Shown: positions 52,348-61,882, numbered from the stretch's first letter. The stretch is 64,000 bases of DNA from Yaniella halotolerans DSM 15476 (GCF_000420805.1 NZ_ATVQ01000001.1:1426001-1490000), one strand, 5' to 3'. Notes: generated by a model from the sequence alone, not told the origin. Translations and numbers: made by a program.

Positions 52348-53889
52348 TTAGGCATGTTTGTCAGTTAGGCCGAGGTACTCGGCGATCACCGTTGCGTCGA
52401 GGGACGCTACTGCCTGTGGTGTGAGCTCTGGTTTCTTGGCGGCGTCGGGCAACCGGATAGCCTCCAGGGCTAACTGCACGGCGTCCCAATCGATGCCATT
52501 GAGAATCAGTTCAGGCTGGGCCCATGCCAGATTTGGGTACATGGTGATCCAGCCGGGCCCTGCGATGCCGTTGGACTGATTTTGGATGAAACGGAACGGT
52601 GCCGGATCGTCATCGTTTGCAGGCTGGACGAGGATCGGCGCTACGCCCGGCAGATGCAAGTTGTACCAGGCTTTATTGCCGCGGTCTTCTGACTCCTTGA
52701 TGGTGTCGCCATTCGCAGCTTTGAGATATTTCAGGAACGCTGGGTCTTTATCTTCCAAACTGTAAGTATCGTAGCGCGAAAATACGACAACTCTTCGAGA
52801 GCCTTCCTTCGGAGTTCCCCATCGGTCGGCCTCGATGACATCGGTTGTGATCTCCTTTGGCGGTGGCAGCATGGGGTGCATGTGAAACGGTTGCAGGCCC
52901 AAGGCCCATGCGCGTTCTTCGTCCATGACAAAGAACTTTTCGCCAGGTGCCGTCCAGCCGCGACGAATCCGGAAGAAATCGTCCATCGTGTAGGTGGCTT
53001 GATCTGCGGCATCGCCTTGCTGATCTAGCTTGGCCCACGAGGTGTCTGGATCTAAGCGGGTATATGGCACTTCAACGATTGAGTCGGCACCAAAAAGTTC
53101 TCCGCCCGATGAGAATTTGAAGGTATCGGTCGGTTGGGCTTTTTGGTTCGTAAAGACGACGACGGACCAATCAGCGATTGCCTCGTCATGCCCAGTGGTA
53201 CGGACGATCCCCTGATCATAGGTATGGATGCGGTGAATTCGGACCTGGCGTGCCAGATAGGAACGTAGCGCTTGGCCCGCGGTGCGCTGCAAAAATGCGG
53301 TCGGTAATAACCAGGCAGATACTGCACCGGGAGCTAAGAACTTGTGCGAGGCCAATAAGAAGTGGATGTATGCATCGGCTAGTCCGGTAGGTCGAATGCC
53401 GGTGGCTTCTTCTGCCCGATCTGCCGCCATGATTTTTTGGTCAGAGGTCATCCGGTGGTGCGCTGTTGTCGGTGGGCGCGATAGCACCAGGGTGGCCTTG
53501 GGCAGGTCAGCTGCTGATAGGCGCATGAAATTGAGATCATGAACGGTGAGTCCAGCCGGAGCCCAGAGATCATGTGCCAGGGCGGCGAATTGCTCATCGG
53601 CTTCGACCCCGTGTGCGGCACGAATTTCGAGGCCGCCGTCGTGGTCGGGGGCATCATGTAACAGCGCTGAGAAGAAGATGCCTGAGCCGATGCATGGTTC
53701 GAGGAAGCTGATTTCGCGTCCCGGATGATACCGCAGGGCCAATCCGGCGATATCGCTGGCGATGTCGAACGGGGTAGCGCCCTGTTGGGAAGCATGGTGT
53801 TGATCGTCGGAACGGAGTTTTTCGAGAAAGGCTTGACCGGTTTGTCGAACGGACTCAGTTCCGGTTATATCGAAGTCGAAACCTAACAC
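52348..53889 (-). CDS. Orphan N6-adenine-DNA-methyltransferase-like protein with altered catalytic motif
   Basis: The 513-residue protein resembles the methylase part of type IIG/Eco57I enzymes. SAM motif I reads FLEPCIGSGIFFSAL (62-76). The catalytic NPPY motif position reads RPPT (138-141, in LVLSRPPTTAHHRM). The following region is family-like (GLADAYIHFLLASHKFLAPGAVSAWLLPTAFLQ), and a target-recognition-like C-terminal half follows (FRIRRGWTAPGEKFFV, PMLPPPKEI). Loss of both Asn and Tyr makes adenine methylation doubtful, although SAM or DNA binding could remain. No restriction or specificity gene is adjacent. It uses a GTG start with a strong GGAGG. It is flanked by core genes on one side. 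Confidence 0.7.
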   Translation of the reverse strand: MLGFDFDITGTESVRQTGQAFLEKLRSDDQHHASQQGATPFDIASDIAGLALRYHPGREISFLEPCIGSGIFFSALLHDAPDHDGGLEIRAAHGVEADEQFAALAHDLWAPAGLTVHDLNFMRLSAADLPKATLVLSRPPTTAHHRMTSDQKIMAADRAEEATGIRPTGLADAYIHFLLASHKFLAPGAVSAWLLPTAFLQRTAGQALRSYLARQVRIHRIHTYDQGIVRTTGHDEAIADWSVVVFTNQKAQPTDTFKFSSGGELFGADSIVEVPYTRLDPDTSWAKLDQQGDAADQATYTMDDFFRIRRGWTAPGEKFFVMDEERAWALGLQPFHMHPMLPPPKEITTDVIEADRWGTPKEGSRRVVVFSRYDTYSLEDKDPAFLKYLKAANGDTIKESEDRGNKAWYNLHLPGVAPILVQPANDDDPAPFRFIQNQSNGIAGPGWITMYPNLAWAQPELILNGIDWDAVQLALEAIRLPDAAKKPELTPQAVASLDATVIAEYLGLTDKHA

Positions 53890-53994
53890 GCTGCCTCCTT
53901 CCCGCCACTGCTACGGCAGAACTGCCGGTAGCTCTCAACCCTAATCTGTCAACTTGAACACGATGCTGATATTTGCGTTTGTGTAGTGAAATGA

Positions 53995-54036
53995 AAAGCC
54001 ACCGTAGAAATCCAGCTGGATTCCTACAGTGGCTTT
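53995..54036 (-). terminator. Terminator after lysC
   Basis: A long, nearly perfect hairpin (53995-54014 with 54019-54036, loop AGCT) reads into TTTT-CAT on the minus strand, 22 bp past the lysC stop. Confidence 0.85.
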
Positions 54037-54058
54037 GATTGCACCGAGTGGAAGATGC

Positions 54059-55345
54059 TTAGCGGCCGGTACCGCCGTGCACAACAGCTTCCTCATCGGC
54101 GTCGAGACCGAATGCGTTGTGGATCTCCTGGACTGCTGCCGCGAGTTTGTCTTCAGCAGTTACAACTGAGATGCGAATCTCGGAGGTGGAGATCAGGTCG
54201 ATGTTGGCACCGGCGCGGTGCAGAGCATCGAAGAAGGTTGCAGATACGCCTGGGTTTGAGCGCATGCCAGCACCGATCAGCGAGATCTTGCCGATGTTTC
54301 GCTGGTGGACGATGTCTTCGAACCCAATGCCAGCCTGTGCGTCGCGCAGAGCCGCGATGGCTGCTTTGGTCTGGTCCAGTGGCACGGTGAAGGAAATATC
54401 CGTGGCGCCGGCACCAGCACGGGATGGGTTTTGCACAATCATGTCAATGTTGGTGTTCGCCGAGGCGATAACCTGGAAGATTTCGGCGGCTTTGCCTGGA
54501 ATGTCTGGCACACCGACGATGGTGACTTTTGCTTCGGAGGTGTCGTGTGCGAGACCGGAGACGATTGGCTGTTCCATGGGTTGGCCTTCTGGTAGTTGGA
54601 CGATGTCATCTTCATCTGGGATAACCCAGGTGCCTTCGAGATCGGTGAAGGAAGAACGGACGTGGAGTTTGACGCCGAATCGACGCGCGTATTCCACAGC
54701 ACGCAGGTGGAGGATTTTTGAACCGGATGCGGCCAGCTCGAGCATTTCCTCGGACGAAATTTCATCAATTTTGGCAGCCGAGGGGACGACACGTGGGTCG
54801 GCGGAGAAAATACCGTCGACGTCGGTGTAGATCTCACATGCATCGGCGTCTAGGGCAGCTGCTAGAGCAACTGCGGTGGTGTCGGAGCCGCCTCGACCCA
54901 TGGTGGTGATGTCCTTGGATTCTGGGGACATGCCTTGGAATCCTGCGACGATTGCCACGTTGCCGGCGTCGATTGCTTCGCGAATACGGTTGGGGGAGAC
55001 CCGGGTGATGCGAGCTTGGCCGTGGTACACATCGGTGAGCATTCCGGCCTGGGAACCGGTGAAAGATTGTGCTCGTGAACCGCTGGCATCGACCGCCATG
55101 GCTAATAACGACATGGAGATGCGTTCACCTGACGACAAGAGGATGTCCATTTCACGGGCTGGTGCGTCGTCGGTAATCTGGCCGGCCAGATCGAGTAAGT
55201 CATCGGTTGTGTCGCCCATTGCGGAGACAACGACAACAACTTGGTGGCCAGCGCGCTGGGTCGCGACCACACGGCGGGCGACGCGCTGAATTCCTGCAGC
55301 ATCTGCCACAGAGGAGCCGCCGTATTTTTGGATGATCAGGCTCAT
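54059..55345 (-). CDS. lysC: Aspartate kinase
   Basis: The 428-residue kinase makes aspartyl phosphate for lysine, methionine and threonine synthesis. Seen are IIQKYGGSSVADAAGIQRVARRV at the N-terminus, FQGMSPESKDITTMGRGGSDTTAVALAAAL, DVDGIFSADPRVVPSA, and two C-terminal ACT domains (VTIVGVPDIPGKAAEIF; ISLIGAGMRSNPGVSATFF), which in relatives mediate feedback by lysine and threonine. Length equals the actinobacterial alpha form. The usual partner asd does not follow; the next gene on the strand is the methyltransferase-like gene. Confidence 0.95.
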   Translation of the reverse strand: MSLIIQKYGGSSVADAAGIQRVARRVVATQRAGHQVVVVVSAMGDTTDDLLDLAGQITDDAPAREMDILLSSGERISMSLLAMAVDASGSRAQSFTGSQAGMLTDVYHGQARITRVSPNRIREAIDAGNVAIVAGFQGMSPESKDITTMGRGGSDTTAVALAAALDADACEIYTDVDGIFSADPRVVPSAAKIDEISSEEMLELAASGSKILHLRAVEYARRFGVKLHVRSSFTDLEGTWVIPDEDDIVQLPEGQPMEQPIVSGLAHDTSEAKVTIVGVPDIPGKAAEIFQVIASANTNIDMIVQNPSRAGAGATDISFTVPLDQTKAAIAALRDAQAGIGFEDIVHQRNIGKISLIGAGMRSNPGVSATFFDALHRAGANIDLISTSEIRISVVTAEDKLAAAVQEIHNAFGLDADEEAVVHGGTGR

Positions 55346-55394
55346 AGGTACTCTCGGGTAGACAATTGGAATGCTGTTAAGTGTAGCGGCTTCC

Positions 55395-56000
55395 CTATAG
55401 GGTCTCGCCGAGTTTGCGCCGTCCCTCGAACGCGCGGCCTAGCGTGACCTCATCCGCGTATTCCAAATCCCCACCCACGGGTAGGCCTGACGCCAGCCGT
55501 GACAAGGTGATCCCGACCGGCGACAGCATGCGGGTCAGGTACGTTGCGGTGGCTTCGCCTTCAAGATTGGGGTTGGTCGCGAGAATGACTTCTGAGATGG
55601 ATTCATCTTGGAGTCGGGTCAAGAGTTCTCGCACACGCAGTTGATCGGGGCCGATCCCACCGATGGGATTGATGGCACCGCCGAGCACGTGATAACGACC
55701 GTTGTATGTTCTGGTGCGTTCGATCGCGATGACGTCTTGTGATTCTTCAACAACGCACATCAGGCCGGTGTCGCGGTGCTCGTCTCGGCAGATAGCACAA
55801 ACTTTATGTTCGGAGACGTTGAAGCAAATTTCGCACAGCCGGATTTTGGTTTTGACGTCGGTAATCGCATCGGCCAACGCGATCATATCGGATTCGGATG
55901 CTTCGAGGATATGAAAAGCGATGCGCTGGGCAGATTTCGGGCCGATGCCCGGGAGCCTGCCCAGCTCATCGATAAGACTTTGGACTGCACCGTCGTACAC
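55395..56000 (-). CDS. recR: Recombination mediator RecR
   Basis: This 201-residue protein works with RecO and RecF to load RecA at gaps. Seen are the N-terminal helix-hairpin-helix ([20 protein letters not shown]), the C4 zinc finger ([16 protein letters not shown]), and the Toprim domain ([17 protein letters not shown], then [20 protein letters not shown]). It starts at GTG with AAAGG upstream. It lies 26 bp after dnaX with no ebfC/ybaB in between, unlike the common order. Confidence 0.96.
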   Translation of the reverse strand: MYDGAVQSLIDELGRLPGIGPKSAQRIAFHILEASESDMIALADAITDVKTKIRLCEICFNVSEHKVCAICRDEHRDTGLMCVVEESQDVIAIERTRTYNGRYHVLGGAINPIGGIGPDQLRVRELLTRLQDESISEVILATNPNLEGEATATYLTRMLSPVGITLSRLASGLPVGGDLEYADEVTLGRAFEGRRKLGETL

Positions 56001-56025
56001 GTTGGTGCCTTTCTTTCGTTACGGT

Positions 56026-58878
56026 TTAAAGTTTGGGTGTGCCATCCGCGTTGCGTTCTTCGACGAGACGGGCGTTGAGGACATTCTCGACGACACTGCG
56101 CCCAGCGAGCCCGGAGTCTTCAATGATCTCGTCGTCTTCCGAGGCGTAGTCATCGTCGTCATCATCCGGGGTTTTTTCTTCTTGGGCCGGTGTCTCAGAC
56201 TCGGAGCCGGAGGATGGTTGACCGCCGTATTGCGCCACCATGTCGGCAAAGCGCGAACCCGAGGTCGGTTTGGGACTGTCCTGTTGCGGCTTGTTACCAC
56301 CGGAGCTTCCAGGAATGACATCGCCGAAACGTCGCTGAAACTCTTGTCGCAGTTCCGCTTCTGATTTGGCAAACGCAGGGATGGCCGGCTCATCGGTTGG
56401 CTCGTTGCGCGGGATGAATCCGGCATAGCCATCAGACGCGACGGGGTCGGGACCGGTCGCGATCTCAGGTTCGACAGAAGCTTGCGGTTCTACCGGGGCA
56501 GATTGCTGTGGCGCAGACTGCTGCGACGGTGGTTGCTCCATATCACGCGGAGGCTGCTGGCTTGCGGGATTGTCTTGCGGTGGGCTGTGCCACGGGTCTT
56601 CATCCGGCATCCAGTCATCGTCGTCAGGTGGACCCCAGTTTGGGTCTGGTGCTCCCCAGTCAGGCTCTGGTTGGCCCCATGCCTGATCGGGCTGCCCGGT
56701 GCCCCAACCAGCAACCCCGGTGGCCGGTGGTTGCGGGTGGTTCGGAGCGCCCTGCGGTGCGGACGGTTGCTGCGGTGCGGACTGTGGCGGCTGCTCCGGC
56801 TGTTGTGTGGGTCGTTGTGGTGGTTGCTGAGGAGGGGACTGTGGCGATGCCTGTGGGGTCGGGTTCGCCGTATGCTGCGGTGCTACCGGAGGGGTAGGTT
56901 GTGACGGGTTCTGTGGCTGCTGCTGTTCTGCAGCAGGCGGTTGCTCTGGCTGAGCCTGCGGGCGCTGTTGAGGTGGCTGAGGCTGTGGCCGAGCCGGGCG
57001 GCTAGGACCTTTTGGGGAACCACCATCCGAGGTGCCGGAGATGAGATCGAGTTCCGGTTGAATGCCCAACACGTGGTTGAACCCTGCTGCGAGTAGGTTG
57101 GCGCCTCCGCGCATTTGCACGGTATTTCGTGCGCCATCGTTATCGAAGCCAATGGTCAGCAATTTGCCATCAAAGCCCACGACCTGAGCATTGCCGTTGA
57201 CCGTCATCCAGATCAGGCGAGACTCGTTCTTCAAGAACTCCAGGACTTCTGGCCACGCACGGCGCACCATTTCAACCTGTGACGGTTGCTGAGCGGGATG
57301 TTGCTCGGCAGGATGTTCCGGCGTTGACGGTGCGGCGGGCTGCTGTGGTTCAGGTTGCTGAGGCGGAGCCTGCTGCTCATGTTCTGGCTCAGCCTGTTGC
57401 GGAGTCTGAGGTGCTTGTGCAGGTTGTGCCGGTTGTTCGCGGGCTGGTTCGGGTTGTTGTGGCTCCAGCGTCGGTTCAGGCCGGGCCTGTGGTTCCTGGC
57501 GAGGTTCCTGACGTAGCGCAGGTTCCGGCTGGGCAACTGGACGCTGTGGTTCAGCAGGTGGCTGTTCCTCGTTTGCTGCTTCAGCCTGGCGTTCACGAAG
57601 TAGCGCTGCCCGAGCAGCTGCGGCCCCGGATAAACCAGTCTCTTCGACAGGGACTGCGGGCTCCGGTGCGGTTTGGCGCGGAGGTGGACTACCAGCAGGC
57701 GTTTCTGGCGCGCCACCGTATTCGAACCGCCGTTCGAGACGATCGATACGCGCGGCTAAGCCGCGCTCAGTTTCATCGGTAGCAGGCAACATGAGCCGTG
57801 CCATCAATAATTCCAGGTGAAGACGCGGGGATGTCGCACCGTTCATCTGCGTTAGGGCAGCGGCTGTGATGTCGGCGGCTCGCGATACCTCGGCGGCCCC
57901 AAGTTGCTGTGCTTGAGCTTCTAACCGACGCAGCTGATCTTCGGGCATGCCGTGCAGAATCCCCGAGGCTTGGTCCGGGGCCGCACGGACAATGACCACA
58001 TCACGGAAACGCTCCAGGAGGTCTTGGACAAAACGTTCTGGATCTTGGCCAGACTGGACAACTTGGTCCACTACCCGGAACACAGTGGGGGAGTCCTCAG
58101 CGGCCAAGGCGTTGACGACGTCGTCTAGTAAATTTTCAGGCGTGAAGCCGAGTAGATTGACGGCCAGATCGTAGCTGACGCCTTCTTGCGTCGCCCCTGC
58201 GAGGAGCTGGTCCAATACCGACAGGGTGTCACGCACCGAACCGCCACCGGCACGAATGACCAGTGACAAAACACCCGGAGCGATAGGGATCTGCTCGTAG
58301 TTGGCCAGCGTTTCCAGATACTGCATTAACGGTTCTGGCGGGACCAGCCGGAACGGGTAGTGGTGGGTTCGCGAGCGAATGGTGCCGATAACCTTATCCG
58401 GCTCGGTTGTCGCAAAAATAAACTTGATGTGCTCGGGAGGTTCTTCAACGATCTTCAACAAGGCATTAAAGCCAGCCGGTGTCACCATGTGCGCTTCGTC
58501 AATGATGAAGACTTTGTACCGGTCGCGAGTCGGGGCAAACGTGGCGCGCTCGCGCAGATCGCGGGCGTCGTCCACACCACCGTGGGACGCGGCGTCAATT
58601 TCGATGACATCCAGTGAACCGGGCCCGCCGGTGGCTAAATCTGTGCACGAATCGCACTCACCACATGGTGTTGCCGTTGGCCCTTGGACGCAGTTTAGAC
58701 AGCGCGCCAAAATGCGAGCCGACGTGGTCTTTCCGCAGCCGCGCGGACCGGAAAACAGGTAGGCGTGATTGATCCGGTGTTTGTCGATAGCATTGGCCAG
58801 CGGCACGGTCACGTGCTCTTGACCGATGACTTGTTCAAACGAATCCGGACGGTAACGGCGATATAAAGCGGTGGTCAC
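56026..58878 (-). CDS. dnaX: DNA polymerase III subunit gamma/tau
   Basis: The 950-residue clamp-loader subunit opens with TTALYRRYRPDSFEQVIGQEHV, Walker A GPRGCGKTTSARIL, a four-Cys zinc module, Walker B IDEAHMV, and sensor/arginine-finger region FATTEPDKVIGTIRSRT. After about residue 390 comes a very long Pro/Gln-rich, low-complexity linker. A folded island of about 80 residues (about 531-613: VEMVRRAWPEVLEFLKNESRLIWM, then VGFDGKLLTIGFDNDG) interrupts it. A second Pro/Gln linker and an acidic tail (DDDDDDYASEDDE) follow. GTG 58878 matches the family start; the TTG at 58884 is the alternative. It is longer than the common 600-800 residues. No clear slippery frameshift site was seen. Confidence 0.95.
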   Translation of the reverse strand: MTTALYRRYRPDSFEQVIGQEHVTVPLANAIDKHRINHAYLFSGPRGCGKTTSARILARCLNCVQGPTATPCGECDSCTDLATGGPGSLDVIEIDAASHGGVDDARDLRERATFAPTRDRYKVFIIDEAHMVTPAGFNALLKIVEEPPEHIKFIFATTEPDKVIGTIRSRTHHYPFRLVPPEPLMQYLETLANYEQIPIAPGVLSLVIRAGGGSVRDTLSVLDQLLAGATQEGVSYDLAVNLLGFTPENLLDDVVNALAAEDSPTVFRVVDQVVQSGQDPERFVQDLLERFRDVVIVRAAPDQASGILHGMPEDQLRRLEAQAQQLGAAEVSRAADITAAALTQMNGATSPRLHLELLMARLMLPATDETERGLAARIDRLERRFEYGGAPETPAGSPPPRQTAPEPAVPVEETGLSGAAAARAALLRERQAEAANEEQPPAEPQRPVAQPEPALRQEPRQEPQARPEPTLEPQQPEPAREQPAQPAQAPQTPQQAEPEHEQQAPPQQPEPQQPAAPSTPEHPAEQHPAQQPSQVEMVRRAWPEVLEFLKNESRLIWMTVNGNAQVVGFDGKLLTIGFDNDGARNTVQMRGGANLLAAGFNHVLGIQPELDLISGTSDGGSPKGPSRPARPQPQPPQQRPQAQPEQPPAAEQQQPQNPSQPTPPVAPQHTANPTPQASPQSPPQQPPQRPTQQPEQPPQSAPQQPSAPQGAPNHPQPPATGVAGWGTGQPDQAWGQPEPDWGAPDPNWGPPDDDDWMPDEDPWHSPPQDNPASQQPPRDMEQPPSQQSAPQQSAPVEPQASVEPEIATGPDPVASDGYAGFIPRNEPTDEPAIPAFAKSEAELRQEFQRRFGDVIPGSSGGNKPQQDSPKPTSGSRFADMVAQYGGQPSSGSESETPAQEEKTPDDDDDDYASEDDEIIEDSGLAGRSVVENVLNARLVEERNADGTPKL

Positions 58879-58980
58879 TCTCAATACCCTAGCTTGCTGG
58901 CGTCATGGTGGTAACCAGTACGATTTGCTGGCAGAAATCTCAGTCTAGACTTTAATCCGGTGACCCACGAAAGGAAACTT

Positions 58981-59607
58981 ATGCCCGAAACTGGTTCCAC
59001 AGACCTCTCGATTTCAACGCGCGAACTGCTCGATGCGATCTTTGTCAATGCTCACACGACCAACACGTTTTCTGACGGGGCCGTTGATCCTGCACTGATT
59101 GCTCAGGCATATGAAGATGCTCGGTGGGCGCCAACCGCTATGAATTCGCAGCCTATGCGGTTGACCGTGGTGCACACCCCAGACGCAAAACAGCGGCTTG
59201 GTCCGCACATGAAACCCGGCAATCGTGACAAAACGTTGGCAGCCCCATTGACGATCATCGCCGCATGGGATCCGAATTGGCACGAGCATTTGCCTCATTT
59301 AGCTCCGCAGCGTCAGGGCGCCCGAGAAAAGCTGGAGCCGGATCTGGCCGTTCGAGAGAACATGGCAAAGGTTTCCAGCCACTTACAAATCGGGTATCTG
59401 CTTGTTGCACTCCGAGCGCATGGTCTACATGTTGGACCGATGACCGGTTTTAACGCCGCAGGCGTCGACGAGGAGTTCCATGCCGACAACGGGTGGAGAA
59501 CCGCGGTCATCATCAATGTTGGCTGGGAGCCAAATGACGGTGATACTGATGCGGTACGTCCACGTGCCGGCCGGCTCTCCTTCGACGACGCCTGCCAGGT
59601 CGTGTAA
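58981..59607 (+). CDS. Nitroreductase-family protein (RutE/malonic semialdehyde reductase-like)
   Basis: The 208-residue FMN protein is of the RutE/HadB branch. Seen are ARWAPTAMNSQPMRLTVV (the FMN-binding opening), NRDKTLAAPLTIIAAWD, SSHLQIGYLLVALRAHGLHVGPMTGF, and AVIINVGWE. RutE reduces malonic semialdehyde in pyrimidine breakdown; other members reduce nitro groups or quinones. I start at the ATG 58981, with AAGGAAA upstream, rather than the GTG 21 bp before. No other rut genes are nearby, so the function is open. It is divergent from dnaX. Confidence 0.85.
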   Translation: MPETGSTDLSISTRELLDAIFVNAHTTNTFSDGAVDPALIAQAYEDARWAPTAMNSQPMRLTVVHTPDAKQRLGPHMKPGNRDKTLAAPLTIIAAWDPNWHEHLPHLAPQRQGAREKLEPDLAVRENMAKVSSHLQIGYLLVALRAHGLHVGPMTGFNAAGVDEEFHADNGWRTAVIINVGWEPNDGDTDAVRPRAGRLSFDDACQVV

Positions 59608-59617
59608 TTCGAGTGAA

Positions 59618-60535
59618 TTAGGACGTGAGGGAGTCGACCCAGTCCTGGTTTTCTTCCATCCACTCGCGGATGACCTCTGGATAATCGTCCTGTTCTACTT
59701 CTTCTTCGAACAGTACGACTTCAAGGTCCTGCAGTCGTTCGGTCTCAATTTCGAAGTCGGACAGCCATTCGAAGACTTCAGGCTGATCGTCAGAGAAACC
59801 AGAGCGAGCATAAATGGTCATGTTTTCTTCTTGGCCAAGAGACTCTTCAGGGTCTTCCAGTGGTTTGATAGGGAAGCTGTTGAAGGCCCAGTGTGGCATC
59901 CACAGGGTGACAGCGATGTTTTCACCCGCTTCGGTTGCAGTGGAGACTTCCTGCAGCATCGCCGGTGTGGAAGAGGTGTTGAATTCCCAATCTTCCAGGC
60001 CGTAGTCGGGGATGACGTACTGCTCGGTGCGTTCAGTCAGGCCTGCGCCTGGCTCAATCCCGACAAGTTCGCTGTTGAAGAGGTCAGCGTTTTCGGCGAG
60101 TTCGTCGAGGGAGTCGACCGGAGCATCTTCGTTGACAGCAATTACCTGGTTGGCGTCGCTATTCCATACCCCAACTTGTTCTAGATCGTCGCCGTATTCT
60201 TCGAGGTATTCCTCGTGGGTAACCGGCTGCCAGATATTCATGTTGAAGTCCATGTCACCGGTAGTTAGTGCAGAGAAACTTGGTGCAAGGTCTAGATAGT
60301 TCTTGTTGACGTCGTAGCCTTCGTCTTCAAGAATGAGAGCCCAGAGTTCGGCAACGGCAATGCCTTCTTCCCAACCGTGATTGATCGCAATGTTGATGGT
60401 TCCGCCACCTTCGCCATCCCCGGTATCTGCGGTCTCAACGTCGTCGCCACAAGCGGTCAGTGCAAGACCAGATACGGCAGCGATGGCCGTGAGGCGCCCC
60501 AATAGTGGAAACTTTTTCTTCGCAAAAGTGCTCAT
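59618..60535 (-). CDS. Glycine betaine/proline-type ABC substrate-binding lipoprotein
   Basis: The 305-residue lipoprotein has a lipobox LTAC (Cys29) after a hydrophobic signal, an acidic Gly-rich linker, and an OpuAC/ProX domain. Trp-containing motifs that form the aromatic cage are visible: NHGWEEGIAVAEL, FNMNIWQPVTHEEY and VTLWMPHWAFNSFPIKPL. It should deliver compatible solutes such as glycine betaine. No permease is adjacent, but a ProV-type ATPase begins at 63863 on the other strand. GGATC lies before the ATG. A weak Crp-like right half (CAG-TCACA) lies about 45 bp upstream. Confidence 0.9.
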   Translation of the reverse strand: MSTFAKKKFPLLGRLTAIAAVSGLALTACGDDVETADTGDGEGGGTINIAINHGWEEGIAVAELWALILEDEGYDVNKNYLDLAPSFSALTTGDMDFNMNIWQPVTHEEYLEEYGDDLEQVGVWNSDANQVIAVNEDAPVDSLDELAENADLFNSELVGIEPGAGLTERTEQYVIPDYGLEDWEFNTSSTPAMLQEVSTATEAGENIAVTLWMPHWAFNSFPIKPLEDPEESLGQEENMTIYARSGFSDDQPEVFEWLSDFEIETERLQDLEVVLFEEEVEQDDYPEVIREWMEENQDWVDSLTS

Positions 60536-60759
60536 CTTGATCCTCGGTGTAGAGTGTTAGGTTTTTCTACAGTAACACCAGTCACACGGCTTCCCAAGAG
60601 GCTAGGTGTGGTTTAGCCCCATCGGCCGTATAGGTTGGTCGTTAAGACACGATATTTATGCGGTGTGTGCCGATGCAGTGACAGTTGCCTGGTGCTTTGC
60701 GGTGATGATCAATCTACTCTTGCGGGGCTCCAGCTGTACTTGAGCCGCCTTAACCTAAG

Positions 60760-60847
60760 AACCCCTCACGCACCTGCCAGAGCCTACCGACCCTTGCTGC
60801 ATTCCTGCCCTGGGGGAGTTGAGTAAGATGGCACCGCGTGAGGGGCC
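60760..60847 (-). ncRNA. ffs: Signal recognition particle RNA (small bacterial type)
   Basis: On the minus strand the conserved SRP core CCAGGGCAGGAATGCAGCAAGGG is present (plus strand about 60790-60812), including the GGAA-type tetraloop and asymmetric loop bound by Ffh. Closing arms pair exactly: CCCCTCACGC (60762-60771) with GCGTGAGGGG (60836-60845). Ends are approximate by several bases. The RNA has the short, Alu-less form usual in actinobacteria. The rest of the 60536-60984 gap holds upstream sequence of two genes and nothing else I can support. Confidence 0.93.
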
Positions 60848-60984
60848 GGGATCCATATTACCAATTTGTGGTCAAAGAGCGAATTCGAGGCAAAAAGTTC
60901 ACCAGTGGTGATCGATAGTCGTTATTCCACGCTCTTGGGAAACAGTCTTGCCGACCTGTAACTACGCCTGTCAAAGTGTCAGCT

Positions 60985-61704
60985 ATGAGAATTGATATCT
61001 GGTCTGACATAGCGTGCCCGTGGTGCTACATCGGGCTTACTCGTTTCGAGAAAGCACTCGCGGATTTCCCGCACAAGGATTCTGTAGAAGTGCACTATCG
61101 CACCTTTCAGTTAGATCCCACCCTGCCGGAGCGCGACCCGCGCAGCGAGGTTCAGTACTTGGCCGAAACGAAAGGCATGCCTTCGAACCAGGTGCACCAA
61201 ATGTTCGAGACCGTTGCCTCGCACGGCAAAGATGCTGGACTGGAGTTCCAGATGGACGACATTGTGGTCGCAAACTCTTGGACCGCTCACCGTTTGCTCC
61301 ACCTCGCAAAATCGCTGGACGCTCAAGCTACGGAAACCAAGATCACGCCAAAGCTCAAGCGCGAACTCCTCGCTGGACACTTTAGCCACGGCCTGGATCT
61401 CTCTGATCACGACCAACTTGTCCAAGTTGCAATCTCGGTTGGCCTTGCCGAAGACCGAGTCCGAGAAGTGTTGAATTCAGATGAATTCAACGCTGAAGGC
61501 CAAGCAGATGTTGCGCAGGCCCGAGAGTTAGGCGTCTCTGCTGTGCCCACGTATGTTCTGGCTGAGGAATATGCGCTTCCCGGAGCACAGTCGGTCGAGA
61601 CATTTAGTGCTGCACTGCAACAAGTTTGGGACGAGCTGAACTCTGCACCACTGCAAACCTTAGGTGCCGATGGGGAAACCTGCGATGTCGACGGTTGCGA
61701 CTAG
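60985..61704 (+). CDS. DsbA-family FrnE-like oxidoreductase
   Basis: The 239-residue thioredoxin-fold protein has an inserted helical domain. The active site CPWC lies in WSDIACPWCYIGLTRFEKAL near the N-terminus, and the cis-Pro loop in LGVSAVPTYVLAEEYALPGAQS. Between them is a helical insertion, as in FrnE/2-hydroxychromene isomerase relatives. There is no signal peptide, so it is cytosolic, with a probable disulfide reductase or isomerase role in oxidative stress. The tail contains a second Cys pair (CDVDGC), as also seen in some FrnE proteins. The start could be GTG 60976 or ATG 60985. Confidence 0.88.
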   Translation: MRIDIWSDIACPWCYIGLTRFEKALADFPHKDSVEVHYRTFQLDPTLPERDPRSEVQYLAETKGMPSNQVHQMFETVASHGKDAGLEFQMDDIVVANSWTAHRLLHLAKSLDAQATETKITPKLKRELLAGHFSHGLDLSDHDQLVQVAISVGLAEDRVREVLNSDEFNAEGQADVAQARELGVSAVPTYVLAEEYALPGAQSVETFSAALQQVWDELNSAPLQTLGADGETCDVDGCD

Positions 61705-61793
61705 CAGCAAGCTCTCTCTTTTGCTTATTCGATAACGAATGAGCTATGCTAAAACCTGGTCTTTGCAAGGTTATGTATTTTGCAAAGCTCTGA

Positions 61794-61881
61794 GGAGGAT
61801 TCGCATAGCGGCCTAGTGCGCACGCCTGGAACGCGTGTTGGGTGAAAGCCCTCAGGGGTTCAAATCCCCTATCCTCCGCCA
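61794..61881 (+). tRNA. tRNA-Ser (GGA anticodon)
   Basis: This 88-nt class II tRNA has the acceptor stem GGAGGAT (61794-61800) with ATCCTCC (61871-61877), G73 and an encoded CCA (61879-61881). The anticodon arm CACGC-CTGGAAC-GCGTG has GGA at 61828-61830. The long variable arm and the T-arm GGTTCAAATCC are typical of serine. A terminator follows at once. Confidence 0.97.
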
Positions 61882-61882
61882 A

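Noticed and set aside
56508-57782. Long open frames antisense to dnaX (Arg/Val-rich)
   Set aside because: They mirror the Pro/Gln-rich low-complexity coding strand and have no start signals or homology.
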